Position numbers and translations under genes: made by a program. A DNA stretch of 64,000 nt from contig OY744544.1 of the NCBI GenBank assembly GCA_963556195.1, positions 47,713,984-47,777,983 of the forward strand, in the 5' to 3' direction. Of this stretch, positions 44,261 to 55,764 are shown piece by piece. The notes beneath the pieces are model-generated. The model had not been told where the DNA came from and did no database searches. It was given only the letters and a program-made list of their open reading frames with translations. Each line of letters begins with the position of its first letter. The stretch's first letter is position 1. The DNA comes from Sepiola atlantica (lineage: Eukaryota > Mollusca > Cephalopoda > Sepiida > Sepiolidae).

Positions 44261-44870
44261 TAATAATTGATAACAGGGGAAAAACAATTTTAATAAAAAA
44301 GTTTTAAAAATAAACGTGGCAAAAATCCAAATTCAAAAAGTTCAGCAAGAACAACAGCAATAACAATAAAAATAGCAACAACAGCAGCAGGTAAAAATCC
44401 AAATAAGAAATAAGAAATAATCAGTACAAACGCTTTCGATCTGCGGTTGGAAAAGAGAGCTACAACGAAAATAAAGCTAATATGACGCCGCATTTATATC
44501 GAAACAAAAGAAAGTCTGACGGACGAGTTCATTCAGTGGGAGTAGAGGTTAAGAATATAATAGGGGATGATATCCCTTGCCGAGGCATATGTATAGTTGC
44601 AGAAAGTCGTTTCCCTTCAGTGTGGTTTCGACGTAACAAAGTACACCAACAGCGAGATTCGAAACTGGTACCACGAATGTCGTAGTCCGATAACTTACCA
44701 CTACCCTAACATACTGGCATTTAGTAGTAGACGAAATACAGCGCCTTAAGCATTTTCCTATTATTTTGCATAAAAATACATGTGTAAAGAGAAACATCTT
44801 TTAAATTTTTCCCTCATGAAAAGAAAATCCTAAAGACGCCAAACAAGATTAGATTTTTTTGTGCATACGC
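44261..44870. other. probable 5' region of the Tx1-like LINE, nothing else recognised
   Basis: Contains a CAA/AAC-rich stretch (44344-44400) and no recognised coding. It may be the LINE 5' UTR. Confidence 0.4.
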
Positions 44871-44879
44871 ATTCAACTT

Positions 44880-46575
44880 TATTCTTGAATTCTTTAATTA
44901 TCGAATAAAACCTCTAAGTATTGTTCATGCAACTTGATAAAACCCCTTGTGGTACCACTTTATAGTGATATTTTCCCCATGGGGTAATAAAGTTTGTGAT
45001 GGGTCTCCCTTTACATTTAATGCAACTGAATGATAACCATTACATGCATCCATTTGACATTTTCTTTTCTTTTGCGGAATTTGTTCAGCAAGACGATGGC
45101 TTTGTCTTACTGAATTTTGGTTTGTGATTCGGGATCAATTGTGCATCTTGGTGTGCATCTTGCGGTTATGACAATTCTCGAACCCCATGCAACTGCTGTA
45201 TTTGGGACAACTTTTTCAAGTACAACAAGTGCAACATCACTTTCATGGTCTACAGGTACTTTTTCCAGTGTATAGGACTTACTGCTGACTAGTGAGCTAC
45301 TATCGTTTTGCATCATAGTCAATGTATAGTCGCAATCATTGGTAGGGGTTTCACAAGTGTTGAAAGTATACTCTTCATAGTATTAGAGCCATTATTTCAA
45401 TTTGGCGATATGTTCATAAGACCTTTCATTCCAGCTGGAAATGTTGTTGGAATTAGTGGGGGATCTTAGGTTATTTTAGGACAGCGACATGTCGGTGTTG
45501 CTTCTACTGACATATTCATGGATTCTTCTATTTTTATTTCAGGGGAGTCCTTTGATATTATAACGAATTACTCAAGGGTTTCCCGGCATAAGAAGACCTT
45601 GGTCATTTTTTGCGAGAGGTAAACGATTTTTTTACAGGATCTTGCTTGCCTTATTTCGTCTTTAACTAAAATGTGAATGATGATTATGCCTTAAATCCTC
45701 GTGTAAGACTCTACTCATTGATAACCTGAATGGCATGATATCTTGTTTTTTTTGTAACTCATGAAATTGGCAGTGTCTAGTGGTATAATGAAGATTTAAC
45801 AACCAGAATCAACAATGCATGGGTATTGTTGTTGGGTCTAGAAATGCCTTGGGTATGTTATTACCATATTGCGATTGTTTATCGGGTAGTGGAGTGTGAT
45901 TTGCCATGACAGTTGGGTGTGATGTTGAAGAAAATCTTCTTGTCCTTGTAGATATGATGTTCTACTGGAGTGATAACTGCTAATCGATCAAAGAATAACA
46001 ATTCGTCTCCTACTTGATGATGTATCTGCCTAGATTCTCTTGAATGTTCCTGGCATAAGCAGAACTTAATAAAACTGTATCTGTGACCCCAGATTTCCAC
46101 ATGTGTAGCACCGAGTACAGCTTTAATGTTGTACGTTTTGCATGTGGCTGACTATGATTAGCATTTTTTGCTTATGGTAGCCTATTCATTATTTTAGCAG
46201 TGGCGGAGTCCACAATATGCCCATCATTTACATTGTTTCGCGTTTGATTTTGGTTAGGTGTATTTATCTTGGTTTCCCCCTTGCTTAGCTTGGTCCCAGT
46301 TGATGCCGTGCAGATTTTAATCGCATTTCTGGTTGCTTTACTCTGTTCTTCTTGCATCAGGAATGATATAACTTCTAGGTTACGATCGGTTTTTGCATCA
46401 CCAAGAAGATCTGCTAATATTTCCAGGTCTAAAATTCCCCTGATCAAATTATCCTTAATGGTTTCTTTACTGTAGTTGAATGTATGAGTGCAGCCCGGTT
46501 CTGTACACTTAGCTGTGAAAATGCATAGTGATGCTTGACGGTTAAGATTAGCAAAGAATGTTCTAATACCCATAC
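44880..46575 (-). pseudogene. Gypsy remnant: gag to early RT, heavily decayed
   Basis: The gag-like part (46573-46172) reads FNYSKETIKDNLIRGILDLEILADLLGD and EVISFLMQEEQ. This is the standard Gypsy gag C-terminal style, in which a chain of helices ends before the knuckles. Downstream pieces on the minus strand include AWGSRIVITARCTPR...TID (RT entry, about 45195-45125), FRKRKE and, near 45065-44910, a GYHSVAL block and TLLPHGENITIKW and KGFYQVA. These correspond to the conserved RT stretch around the ...PWGRYRY...PQGF segment. Stops and frameshifts are frequent and no LTRs were recognised. Confidence 0.65.
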
Positions 46576-47395
46576 CAAGAGTCTATGTCATCTTACTTAG
46601 TTTCATTCAGTGTACAAGAACGCTTTCTTCCTTCACCACTAAACGCTTGATTTCAGCATTATGGCAATGTTTGTCTTGTTTCAATTCTTCATTACAGCAA
46701 TTCGGGGCCTCTACCATGCCTGTACCAGTTTTGAACATGTCCAAGTGTTCTTGGAAAGATTTCTATTTTTCCTATTTTAGGTGTCTATTTTCAATTCATG
46801 TGATTTCACCATAATATGTAGTTTGTATACACGGATTTGTCATGCATTTTTAGTTGATGACCTTTTATGGCTGCAAGAGCATCTAGCCAGTCGTCTGACT
46901 GTTATTGGCAGCTTGCAATAAGACACCTAATTATAGTCATGTTGATGCTTTGACTTTACTATTTATCAACAAATAAATTGTTGCTGTTGACTACGGCTGT
47001 TGTGTAATCTCTTTATGTGTGTTGCTTACTTCCATCATAGCTATGTACGACAGTTTCTTCATCTTTTATTAATCATCCCTAAAAATGATGGAAGCAGGCT
47101 TCTTAAGGAAACAATACAAATAGGACACTTATTATTCATTTATACATGCACACACATTGGAATATTACAACAGATTACAATCGGTGTCCTTAAAATACAT
47201 CAATGGACATATTGATACCTATCCAGTCCAAAGCTCGGTAAATAAAAGTAAAAATAAATAAATTTCAAGAGAAAATGTGTATTTACATTAGAACCTAACT
47301 TACAGGGGTCTGCTAGAATTCTGAATGATCAACAGAGTAAAAATAATTTCTTCGTTAATGAAATATGTTTCAATGAACACATTTTGTCTAAATAC

Positions 47396-47440
<45 letters not shown>

Positions 47441-48125
47441 TACATGTAAAATAATAATAATAATAATCCCAGTAAATGGGAAAGAGAATAGTGTTCGTTC
47501 TCGAGCATATACAGTGCTCTTTTATTAGCAGGAATCCGACACCTTCTTTACTCGAGTCTGGAGCAAAGCAGGTCTCTCTATTAATATCAAATTGGTAACA
47601 AAATCTTTACCAAATAAACAATTATTTGCTCGGATTGGCAAAATGAGTTATCGATATTTTGATACTAAATGGAGTGTGAATTTTGTTTGACAAGGTTTCG
47701 TAAAGGAGACATTATGCGGCTTAGGAGATGGACCCATAACCCTTGGTTAATTAATCCAAATCATTACTTTACATCAGGCTGTTTATAAGAAGGCTGGTAT
47801 GTTCTATTATGCTTAGATGGACAAGTCCATTCTCTGAGTTCTGATCAGCTGAGTTAATTATCTAACAGAAAAATCATTGCTTCAATAGAAGCAATATTTA
47901 CGTATCATATGATCGATACATGTAAGTTTGATTCTACAATGACAAACAATATGGATTTCGTCCTGTGTATTTGCTAACAGTAATATCCCATCAGATCAGC
48001 AACTCTGGGAGCTTTTTTTCTTGAGCATAGCAAAAGCACTCTAGCACAAACTAGCTAACTATAGTATATATATATTCGTAACCATCGTATCCTTCTCTCG
48101 AATAGTTTTATAAAAGTAGTTGTTG
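46576..48125. other. no gene recognised; short TA and TAA runs
   Basis: (TA)n at about 47396-47437 and (ATA)n near 47449-47467. The rest is AT-rich sequence with no assignable feature. Confidence 0.5.
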
Positions 48126-48129
48126 ATGT

Positions 48130-48930
48130 GTAGAGGTTGGAAACACATAGAATTAATGTTGGTGTGCCTCAAAGATCCATTTTGAGGGCAATACTCATCA
48201 TAATTGCCATTAATGATCTCCTTAATCATATCCTGAGATCATTTGTTGAATCTACGCAGAACCAACAACTGTAGCACTTAGATGAGCACGCGTGATCAAG
48301 ATCTTGCTGATTCACTCTATTCCGACCTGAAGCACGTGGTGCACTGGCTTGTTACTTTTACCAACAAAGCTTCTATCTAATAATCATCAACGCTATGATT
48401 CCTGTGTTGTCTCTCCTTAAAGAGACATTTTGTTTTGATAAGCTCCAAGGACTGACTTTCACTCTAAGTCTAAATTGGAAGACGTATATCCAGTCCGCTG
48501 CTAAGGTCGCTAAGAAAACGATTGAATCAATCTACCATTTCAAAAACTATCTGACTTCAGATGCAATCCTCTACTTATATAAGAGTCAGATAGCCCTAAG
48601 TTGGAATACTGTAGCTACATCTGGGGAGGTGTCGCATGAAGCACTCTTTCTCGTCTTGACAGAGTACAAAATCGACTTTGAAATCTAGTGGGTTAGGTTT
48701 TTTGTCTTCTATATAACCCATTTCTCACAGAAAAGACGCTGCTACTCTATCTCTAGTCTATCTATATTTCCATAGAAGGGCAAGACTCATCTCCAATCGG
48801 TTGTTCCTCCTTGTAAGACATTTACAGAAAGAACTCATCCTTCTACCACAGACGAAATTTCGATCGAACAAGCTTTTTTACAATAACTTCCCATCTGTAA
48901 AACAGATTCCCACGGAACTGCTTCTCTGCT
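48130..48930 (+). pseudogene. LINE RT remnant (Jockey/CR1-like), plus strand
   Basis: Pieces in order: INVGVPQRSIL (about 48155-48190, the RT G-x-PQGS box) and IAINDLLNH; then, in another frame, LQGLTFTLSLNWKTYIQSAAKVAKK and YLTSDAILYLYKSQI. This is the LGL-x3-L-x-W and YK-x-x-I/V signature of the LINE RT thumb and C-terminal region. Farther on, KLFYNNFPSVKQIPTELL (about 48868-48922) resembles the end of such ORFs. The catalytic YADD is not readable. Confidence 0.7.
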
Positions 48931-48932
48931 AA

Positions 48933-49202
48933 TTACAATGTTCTCATCTTCAAATCCAATGCCAACATATACTTGTCATAAACCGCCACATAATTAATCA
49001 AACGCATCTCATACGATTGATCAATGTTAGTACAACCGTAGTGTTTCCCATCTTTCGACTGACAATCATTCGGTCTCACTAACCCATTTGCTTGGCTTTG
49101 ATAAGTTATGCCCCAATAGTAACTTTGAATGTGTTCGATTTCGAACACCTTTCTGCATCTAATTCCTATTAGAACTATGAGGACTACTGCTAGAATATCC
49201 AC
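48933..49202 (-). CDS. hypothetical open frame with signal-like N-terminus
   Basis: The 89-codon minus-strand frame starts with a hydrophobic segment (MDILAVVLIVLIGIRC) followed by a polar region with NDCQSKDGKHYGCTN. It could be an exon of a secreted protein or a chance frame. No family is recognised and no splice sites were tested. Confidence 0.2.
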   Translation of the reverse strand: MDILAVVLIVLIGIRCRKVFEIEHIQSYYWGITYQSQANGLVRPNDCQSKDGKHYGCTNIDQSYEMRLINYVAVYDKYMLALDLKMRTL

Positions 49203-49700
49203 TGATTATAGTAAGCAGGTAGCCGATCGACACTTCTTGAACCTTCTATTCAAATGAAAAAGTCTTTTGATCAAATAAACAGTGTCCAGTTGCCCGTTTT
49301 TCGATAAAGGGCGTCAATCTATATTTGAGCGAAAACATGTAAACAACAAGAATCAGAACTTTTGAAAGCGAAATCTACTTTCTTGCTTGGCTGTTTTATA
49401 CTTCAGAGTTTCTCTTGTGGTCACAAGCTGATTCAAGAAAGAATCGATTTCTTTTCTTGGACAAATCCGAAATTTATTGACATCGACGTGTACACGGAAC
49501 TTGTCGTTTCATGTGCAAATAGAGTTTATAATGATTATATCTATGTACACTAAGTTTGTTAGTGTCTAAAACTGATAAGTGATGGAGATAATTGTTTGTT
49601 TAACATTCACATTCAATTTTAATTAAATGTGTCTCCTAATTTAAAAGACTGATCCAACCTAATGTAATGCAGAAATGGAACTTGGCCGCATCTTCACGTG
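49203..49700. other. no feature recognised
   Basis: Contains a 63-codon plus-strand frame (49362-49553) that begins with a hydrophobic stretch; no recognised relatives. Confidence 0.4.
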
Positions 49701-50300
49701 TTCACGTGCAACAATAAAACACGCGCAACAATAAAACAGACGTGAAAAGATGAGAAAAATTGATGAAACCTAAAAAATCTGACGAAAGATGAAAATAACG
49801 GAACGCGAAAGAAAGTGAACAAAATGGGAAAAGTGAGAAAACATTGTAAAGAAAACAAAAATATGAGAACGAATAAAAACACATAAAAGACAAAATACAA
49901 TAGAAGGTGGGAAAGAGTGGAGAATGCGTGAACGAAAACATACAAAAGAGTAAAAACATTTAAGAAAACAGGAAGAAGCATACAGTAAGATAGAAATAGC
50001 AAATCAATTTGAAAATGACAAAACATTAGACATTTCAAACATGAGAAAAATTGATAATAATTGAAAAAATGTGACCAAACAAGAAATAAGGGAAATAACA
50101 CGGAGGTATGATAAATACGTAAAAAAGTTAAAAACGAACTTTTTAAAAAGTTAAAAACCTGATAAAAGATTATAAAACACTAGAAAAAGTTAAAAACATG
50201 AGAAAAGTTACAAAGTAACAGAGAACAAAACATGAGAATAAAAAATTGAGAATAAAAAATTTATAATCATGAGAAAAAGCGAAAAACACGTATTTCAATA
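49700..50300. repeat. A-rich degenerate short tandem repeat
   Basis: The plus strand is nearly free of C and made of loosely repeated AAAACATGAGAAAA / GTTAAAAAC-like motifs. The Phe-rich minus-strand open frames here follow from composition and are not genes. Confidence 0.6.
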
Positions 50301-51564
50301 AATTAATGTTGCGAAGCCTCATGCCTCTAACTTCTCAACTTACTATTAAATATTGATATCTAAGAACACTAATATTTTATTACTTACTAATAATTGGTTT
50401 ATGAAACTTTTGGGGGTCTGTACAAGTCCTACGGGAGAGGACTTTGCTAACCTACACAAACAGGCTATTTACGTTAATAACAGAGTCTGCTACTACTACA
50501 GTTCGACTCCGGTAATTTCTCATTATTGAACCTAAAGGTTCAACCGAGAAAATCCTTTCTAAAAGACACCAAGATCATATTGACAAATACTATTCTGCCT
50601 TGATTTTCACTGATCAAATCTTGTTTTGTTGTGTGGATAATTCAAACTTCTTTAAGGAGGATTAATTATATTTGAACAACTTACCGTTTCAATAATCTAC
50701 TACCATAAGGTTACAGACTGCAGGTTTACCCCTCTCTCTCTCTCTTTTACCCTCTCTCTTTCTTCCTAACACGTGGAGTAAACAACTCTTTGTGATAACT
50801 CTTGTGTATTACCACCGCAACTAAACCTGTGGTATGCTGTTGTGTGCTTGTATTATATGTATAATTAACTTGTTTTTGTATAATTCCTGAAACCTCATTT
50901 CATCTGCATTATTTCTGAGAACATTTGTTGTCATATGATTTTGTTATGCTGATTGTAACACTTATTGATATTCATTTTGTAAGATACTAAACTTTTAACT
51001 CTCTGTGCCTACAAAAAATAAACGTTAAAGTTTAGGCGCAGTGCTCCTTTTAAGATGGTTTTTGAATTAATAAAAATAATTCGAATATTTCAAGACAAAA
51101 ATCAATATCAGAAGAAAATAATACAATCATTAAATTCACGGTCATTGATTTGAGACGAAAAATACATATTAGTTTGATTAAAAGTATTTACCATTTTTGT
51201 TTAAATCGTATCTACTATCATGATTATTTTTCAAAGAACGAGTTATAAATGATGCATTCTGTGCGTTCATTGATTTTAAGGTTTGTTTATTGTAAATCGC
51301 AACCAAATAATAAACCTACAATGAAAATGCGTTGAAATTTTGAAATCCTTTTGTGTACCTCATGTCTGTATAAACTTGAATTTTAAAACCCAAACTCTGA
51401 AGATACTTTACCTAAATTATTCAAGTTTATTATTTTAGTAAATAATACTCTTTCTCATACTAGTCTTAAAAATCTTTTGGTACTGAAATATATCAAAACC
51501 ACACTTTATCTGTAAATTTATACATATTTGTATTATGCAGACAATACCGAGTACACTCGCTAAT

Positions 51565-51567
<3 letters not shown>
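50301..51567. other. no gene recognised
   Basis: AT-rich sequence with a short (CT)n run near 50730-50750. No transposon or RNA signals seen. Confidence 0.45.

Positions 51568-51655
<88 letters not shown>
51568..51655. repeat. (CA)n(TA)n microsatellite
   Basis: About 33 bp of CA followed by about 55 bp of TA, ending exactly where PLE-3 coding sequence begins. Confidence 0.95.
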
Positions 51656-51656
<1 letters not shown>

Positions 51657-52293
51657 CCCTGAATATTTCTCTCAGGAATATAGTAAAATAGAATCCTCTC
51701 TCACAACTTTAAAATACCCCAAACATGTCATTCTCTCCGCTACAAAGAAAGCTATCCAAATACATCTAAAAAATATCAAAAATACGAAAACAACTCCTAA
51801 TACTACACAACGTATACTAAGAAATGTTTTCCTCCCTACTAATTCTCGCAACAAACATCTCTTCTCTTCTCTTTCCCAACATGGTTTCAGAATTATCCAA
51901 GCTACCTCACTTACTATTAAAAACATTTTTTTTAAATATAAAAACAAAAATAAAGTCCTTACATCTCCCACTTCAGCTGGAATTTATACTATATCATGCG
52001 CCGATTGCGGAAAAATATATTTTGGCGAGACACAACGTCCGTTGAAGAAACGAATTTATGAACACAATCGTGCTATAAAAAACGATGACACCTCAAACGC
52101 GTTATGCACTCACATGATTTCTTTTGGTCATCACTTCAATACACAGAGGGCGATTTCAATAAAACACATACACGACACTAAACTCCGTCGTCTCATAGAA
52201 TCTTGTTCAATCCTACATTATAATAATACAATTGTTCAAAGACCAGGAGTCTATAATATTGCTACATCTTCTGCCAGATCGATTCTAATCTAA
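51656..52293 (+). pseudogene. PLE-3 GIY-YIG endonuclease, 5'-truncated
   Basis: After the microsatellite the frame reads LTTLKYPKHVILSATKKAIQ, a linker, and then TSAGIYTISCADCGKIYFGETQRP, the GIY...YFG nuclease start. LKKRIYEHNRAIKND and KHIHDTKLRRLIESCSIL follow, with TAA at 52291-52293. It is related to PLE-1 and PLE-2 (the LKYPKHVILSA, ADCGKIYFGETQ and IHD/IHN blocks correspond) but diverged. The RT is absent. The domain is intact to the stop, and loss of the 5' part coincides with the microsatellite. Confidence 0.85.
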
Positions 52294-52873
<580 letters not shown>

Positions 52874-52915
52874 GAACTGAAAAAGGAAAAAACCAAAAGA
52901 TGTTTTTTTATGTAT

Positions 52916-52959
52916 TCATCAACGTTTCTGTCTTTATTTGTAAGCCTTCCTCAGGATGA
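52916..52959 (-). ncRNA. hammerhead-like motif at PLE-2 terminus
   Basis: On the minus strand, stem I TCATC/GATGA (5 bp) flanks CTGAGGA (52954 to 52948; position 7 is G). GAAAC is at 52928 to 52924 and the palindromic ACGT is followed by T. Stem II, intact in PLE-1, is eroded here (GGCTT/AAGACA mismatched), while stem I is better than in PLE-1. Likely inactive, but it shows that the motif is a family feature. Confidence 0.5.
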
Positions 52960-53493
52960 TAATTTTAAGAAAAATGGCATGCAAGTACATGAAAATATTG
53001 GGTTGACATGATGGGTTAATGAGAAGAAGTAGTAGCCACTACTGAGACTACAGTACCGAGGTCCGTGCTGAGACGAGTCAGTGGCAGGGAATGAAATTAA
53101 TGTGGATGGCTGTGAGTAAAAATTGATGGTGTGGGGAAAGGAGGGGAGGGGGAGGCTCTGTGATTTTGGTGTGTAGGTAGTGTCATAGATTTAGAAAAGA
53201 TTTGGAGAAATGAAGGTGATTTGAAAGTGGGAGGGATGGGTGGGTAAGAGTGTGAAAGAAGTTGTCGAAAGGGTAAAATTGGCGAGGGGGGTTAGAGGGG
53301 AGATTTTGTTGTGGTTAGGTGTGAAATTTTTGGAGAGTAGGAGTATTTGATCAGCTGTCTATGTCAGGAATGTATGTGGGGGTGCGTGGGGTGTATGCGG
53401 GGACTTGTATGTAAGTACAATTGAGAGCGAAGAGAAAGAGAGGTTAGCAATGATCTAGGTTCAGTTTTTGTTCGGTCAGGATAATTTTGCTTA

Positions 53494-54520
53494 TTAAGGG
53501 GATAGATTATAGAAACCATTTGTGATTAGTGCGATTTCCAGTAGTCTTCGCTGAGCTTTGTTGTGAATGTATTTGGTGATTTTGACCTGTTCAAATTTGA
53601 AAGCATGATCGTGCTCTAATGCATGGGAGAAAAGTGCACTGATAGAGTTATTGTTTTTTATGTCCCTTTTTTGTTCGCTCAATATTTTTTTCACTTCACG
53701 TTGTGTTTCTCCCACGTAAATTTGATGGCAGTTTTTGCATGGAACAGTATATAAACCGGCATGGGATGTGCTTTTGGGGGGAAATGTCTCGATATGTTTA
53801 AAGTTTGTTTTATCATTTGTGATGTGGTTTGTACTATTAGAATGCCTAGTTTGTTAAGCATGTTGCATATGGATGTGTTATTGGAATGCGTGGGTAAGAG
53901 AAGGGGTCTGTCTATGAGAGAGGTGTTTGGTGTTTGATTTTCTTGTGTGTTGTTTTTGGCTTTCTTCTTGGCATTTAACATAAAATGTGAGGGGTATTGC
54001 AGTGTTTTTAAGGAATTAATGATGTGTTTTATTTCTTCATCTATGTATTGAGGACTGTATATTCTAAGAGCGCGTAAGAAGAAGCCTATAATCATACCTG
54101 TTTTTATCTTGCTATTGTGGTGAGAGTAGACGTGTATGTAGTCATTTTTGTGAGTGTGTTTTCGGTGTACCTTGAATGCTAGTTTGTTGTTGGACTTTAT
54201 TATAAGAGTGTCTAGGAATCGTATCGTGCTGTCTATTTCAGTCTCATGTGTGAATTTTATGGAGGGTTCTACTGTGTTGAGTTTGTCTTTGAGGTTATTG
54301 ATTTGTATATCTATGGGGAGGAAAATAAGAATATCATCAAGTATTCGATGTTAGGGAGTAGTCTAAATTTGAAAGGGCCGGATTCTAAAAATTCGAAGAA
54401 GAGGCAGGGTTAGGGGGTTGCCCATGGGGAGTCCAAATTTTTGTTTGTAGAATTCGTCGTTGAATTGGAAATATGTTACGTCAGTGATGAGTTTAATCAT
54501 TTCTATTAAAATGTTATGGG
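53494..54520 (-). pseudogene. PLE-2 RT and GIY-YIG endonuclease (broken)
   Basis: The RT part reads ITDVTYFQFNDEFYKQKFGL and PMGNP. At the YIDD box, about 10 bp are missing relative to PLE-1 (near 54335-54345), which deletes part of the box and shifts the frame. STIRFLDTLIIKSNNKLAF and KVHRKHTHKNDYIH follow, then IIGFFLRALRIYSPQYIDEE (54095-53691) and, after another frame break around 53700, MGETQREVKKILSEQKRDIK, the YIG half of the nuclease. ITKYIHNKAQRRLLE is near the end. Non-functional. Confidence 0.85.
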
Positions 54521-54692
54521 GAAATGGTAAGTCGGTTTTATTTGTCGCTCCTCGAAAAAGTAGAGCACTGTAAGTGTAGTATTAACACAGCATGACGTCA
54601 CTAGCTTTAAATGCATTGTTCCTTCTATTAAAAAAGTAGAACGCTCTAGACGTTCAAGCAACCGATAATGTGTTAATATGCTATTTAAAATT

Positions 54693-54763
54693 GGCCGTGT
54701 GGTTAAGGCGTCGGATTTGAGTTGAAAAATACTTGTAATCCGGGGTTTCGAATCGCATGACCG
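54693..54763 (+). promoter_or_regulatory. tRNA-like Pol III promoter, unit 1
   Basis: GGCCGTGTGGTTAAGGCGTC resembles the start of a Leu/Ser-type tRNA with a good A box, and CCGGGGTTTCGAATCGC carries a B box with one extra T. Spacing is about 46 bp. Confidence 0.7.
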
Positions 54764-54781
54764 GTAGTGAATAGTAATATC

Positions 54782-54837
54782 TCTATGCTGATGAGTCCCG
54801 ATTATTAAAAAAAGGACTAAACGTATACGTACATAGA
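54782..54837 (+). ncRNA. hammerhead ribozyme, unit 1 (core mutated)
   Basis: Stem I is TCTATG/CATAGA (54782-54787 and 54832-54837). The core is CTGATGA (54788-54794), stem II GTCC/GGAC, and the palindromic stem III ACGTATACGT (54821-54830) is followed by A. The box after stem II is TAAAC instead of GAAAC, so the invariant G12 is lost; this copy should be inactive. Confidence 0.8.
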
Positions 54838-55033
54838 TAATAAACAATAACAAATATTTATTATTATTTTTCGCTCTTCGAAAAAGTAGAGCACTGTAAG
54901 TGTAGTATTAACACAGCATGGCGTCACTAGCTTTAAATGCATTGTTCCTTCCATTAAGAAAGTAGAACGCTCTAGACGTTCAAGCCGCCGATAATGTGTT
55001 AAAATTATCACCGTTTATTCGCTATTTAAAATT

Positions 55034-55105
55034 GGCCGTGTGGTTAAGGCGTCGGATTTGAGTTGAAAAATACTTGTAATCCGAGGTTTCGAATCGCATG
55101 ACCGG
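55034..55105 (+). promoter_or_regulatory. tRNA-like Pol III promoter, unit 2
   Basis: Same as unit 1: A box TGTGGTTAAGGCG near 55039, and B box GGTTTCGAATC near 55085 within CCGAGGTTTCGAATCGC. Confidence 0.7.
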
Positions 55106-55122
55106 TAGTGAATAGTCATATC

Positions 55123-55178
55123 TCTATGTTGATGAGTCCCGATTATTAAAAAAAGGACGAAACGTATACATACATAGA
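55123..55178 (+). ncRNA. hammerhead ribozyme, unit 2 (core mutated)
   Basis: The core is TTGATGA (55129-55135), so invariant C3 is changed to T. GAAAC is intact, but stem III is ACGTATACAT, which breaks one pair. Stem I TCTATG/CATAGA is intact. Probably inactive. Confidence 0.8.
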
Positions 55179-55372
55179 TAATACACAATAACAAATATTT
55201 ATTATCATTTGTCGCTCCTCGAAAAAGTAGAGCACTATATGTGTAGTATTAACACAGCATGACGTAACTAGCTTTAAATGCATTGTTCCTTCCATTAAGA
55301 AAGTAGAACGCTCTAGACGTTCAAGGCGCCGATGATGTGTTAAAATTATCACCGTTTATTCGCTATTTAAAA

Positions 55373-55440
55373 TTGGCCGTGTGGTTAAGGCGTCGGATTT
55401 GAGATGAAAAATACTTGTAATCCGGGGTTTCGCATGACCG
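55373..55440 (+). promoter_or_regulatory. tRNA-like region, unit 3 (B box deleted)
   Basis: The A box is intact, but CGGGGTTTCGCATGACCGG lacks the GAATC of the B box present in units 1 and 2. Confidence 0.65.
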
Positions 55441-55458
55441 GTAGTGAATAGTCATATC

Positions 55459-55515
55459 TTTATGCTGATGAGTCCTGATTATTAAAAAAAAGGACGAAAC
55501 GTATACGTACATAGA
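55459..55515 (+). ncRNA. hammerhead ribozyme, unit 3 (all core residues intact)
   Basis: Stem I is CTTTATG/CATAGA with one G-U pair. The core is CTGATGA (55465-55471). Stem II is GTCC (55472-55475) with GGAC (55492-55495), and GAA is at 55496-55498. Stem III is ACG-TATA-CGT or, in a dimer, the ten-base palindrome ACGTATACGT (55499-55508). The NUH base is A55509, with predicted cleavage between 55509 and 55510. Every residue required in a type I hammerhead core is present. Confidence 0.85.
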
Positions 55516-55530
55516 TAATAAACAATAACA

Positions 55531-55534
<4 letters not shown>

Positions 55535-55584
<50 letters not shown>
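55535..55584. repeat. (TA)n microsatellite
   Basis: About 50 bp of TA immediately downstream of the last hammerhead unit. Confidence 0.95.
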
Positions 55585-55589
<5 letters not shown>

Positions 55590-55764
55590 CTATCAGATCT
55601 ACACGGCGGTTAAATGGGACTCTGTCTTCTCTGGTCACCCCATTTAAGCGCCCCCTCTCCCCGTAAACATAAAATGTTGTCTTCGACGAAAGCTGTCTCT
55701 TCCCTACTACTCCTCTTCCGTTTCCTTGGGCAAAAGTATTGCATATTTCTGTTAGAATTACCAC
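55585..55764. other. unassigned unique sequence
   Basis: About 180 bp, GC-richer, between the TA run and a minisatellite. A minus-strand open frame crosses it but includes the TA run; not a gene. Confidence 0.4.

Larger units (their letters stand above)
54541..55534 (+). mobile_element. three-unit tandem array of tRNA-like/hammerhead monomers (retrozyme-like)
   Basis: Three direct units of about 326-341 bp. Each has a body starting TCGCTCYTCGAAAAAGTAGA, a tRNA-like Pol III promoter (A box TGTGGTTAAGGCG, B box GGTTTCGAATC) and then a hammerhead ribozyme. The hammerhead cores lie at 54788, 55129 and 55465 (spacing 341 and 336). Predicted self-cleavage gives monomers of 341 and 337 nt. This is the plan of animal retrozymes and of Sm-alpha-type hammerhead SINEs: non-autonomous RNAs thought to be circularised and mobilised by PLE or LINE machinery. 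The array directly adjoins PLE-2 on the left and a TA microsatellite on the right. No protein is encoded. Confidence 0.85.

Noticed and set aside
49700..50100. 135-codon Phe/Leu-rich membrane-like frame
   Set aside because: Composition artefact of an A-rich degenerate repeat on the opposite strand.
52916..52959. PLE-2 motif as an active ribozyme
   Set aside because: Stem II no longer pairs next to the core; kept only as a family remnant.
54693..55440. Functional tRNA-Leu/Ser genes
   Set aside because: The tRNA-like heads lack a proper acceptor stem, the B box has an extra base in units 1 and 2 and is deleted in unit 3, and each continues into a hammerhead.
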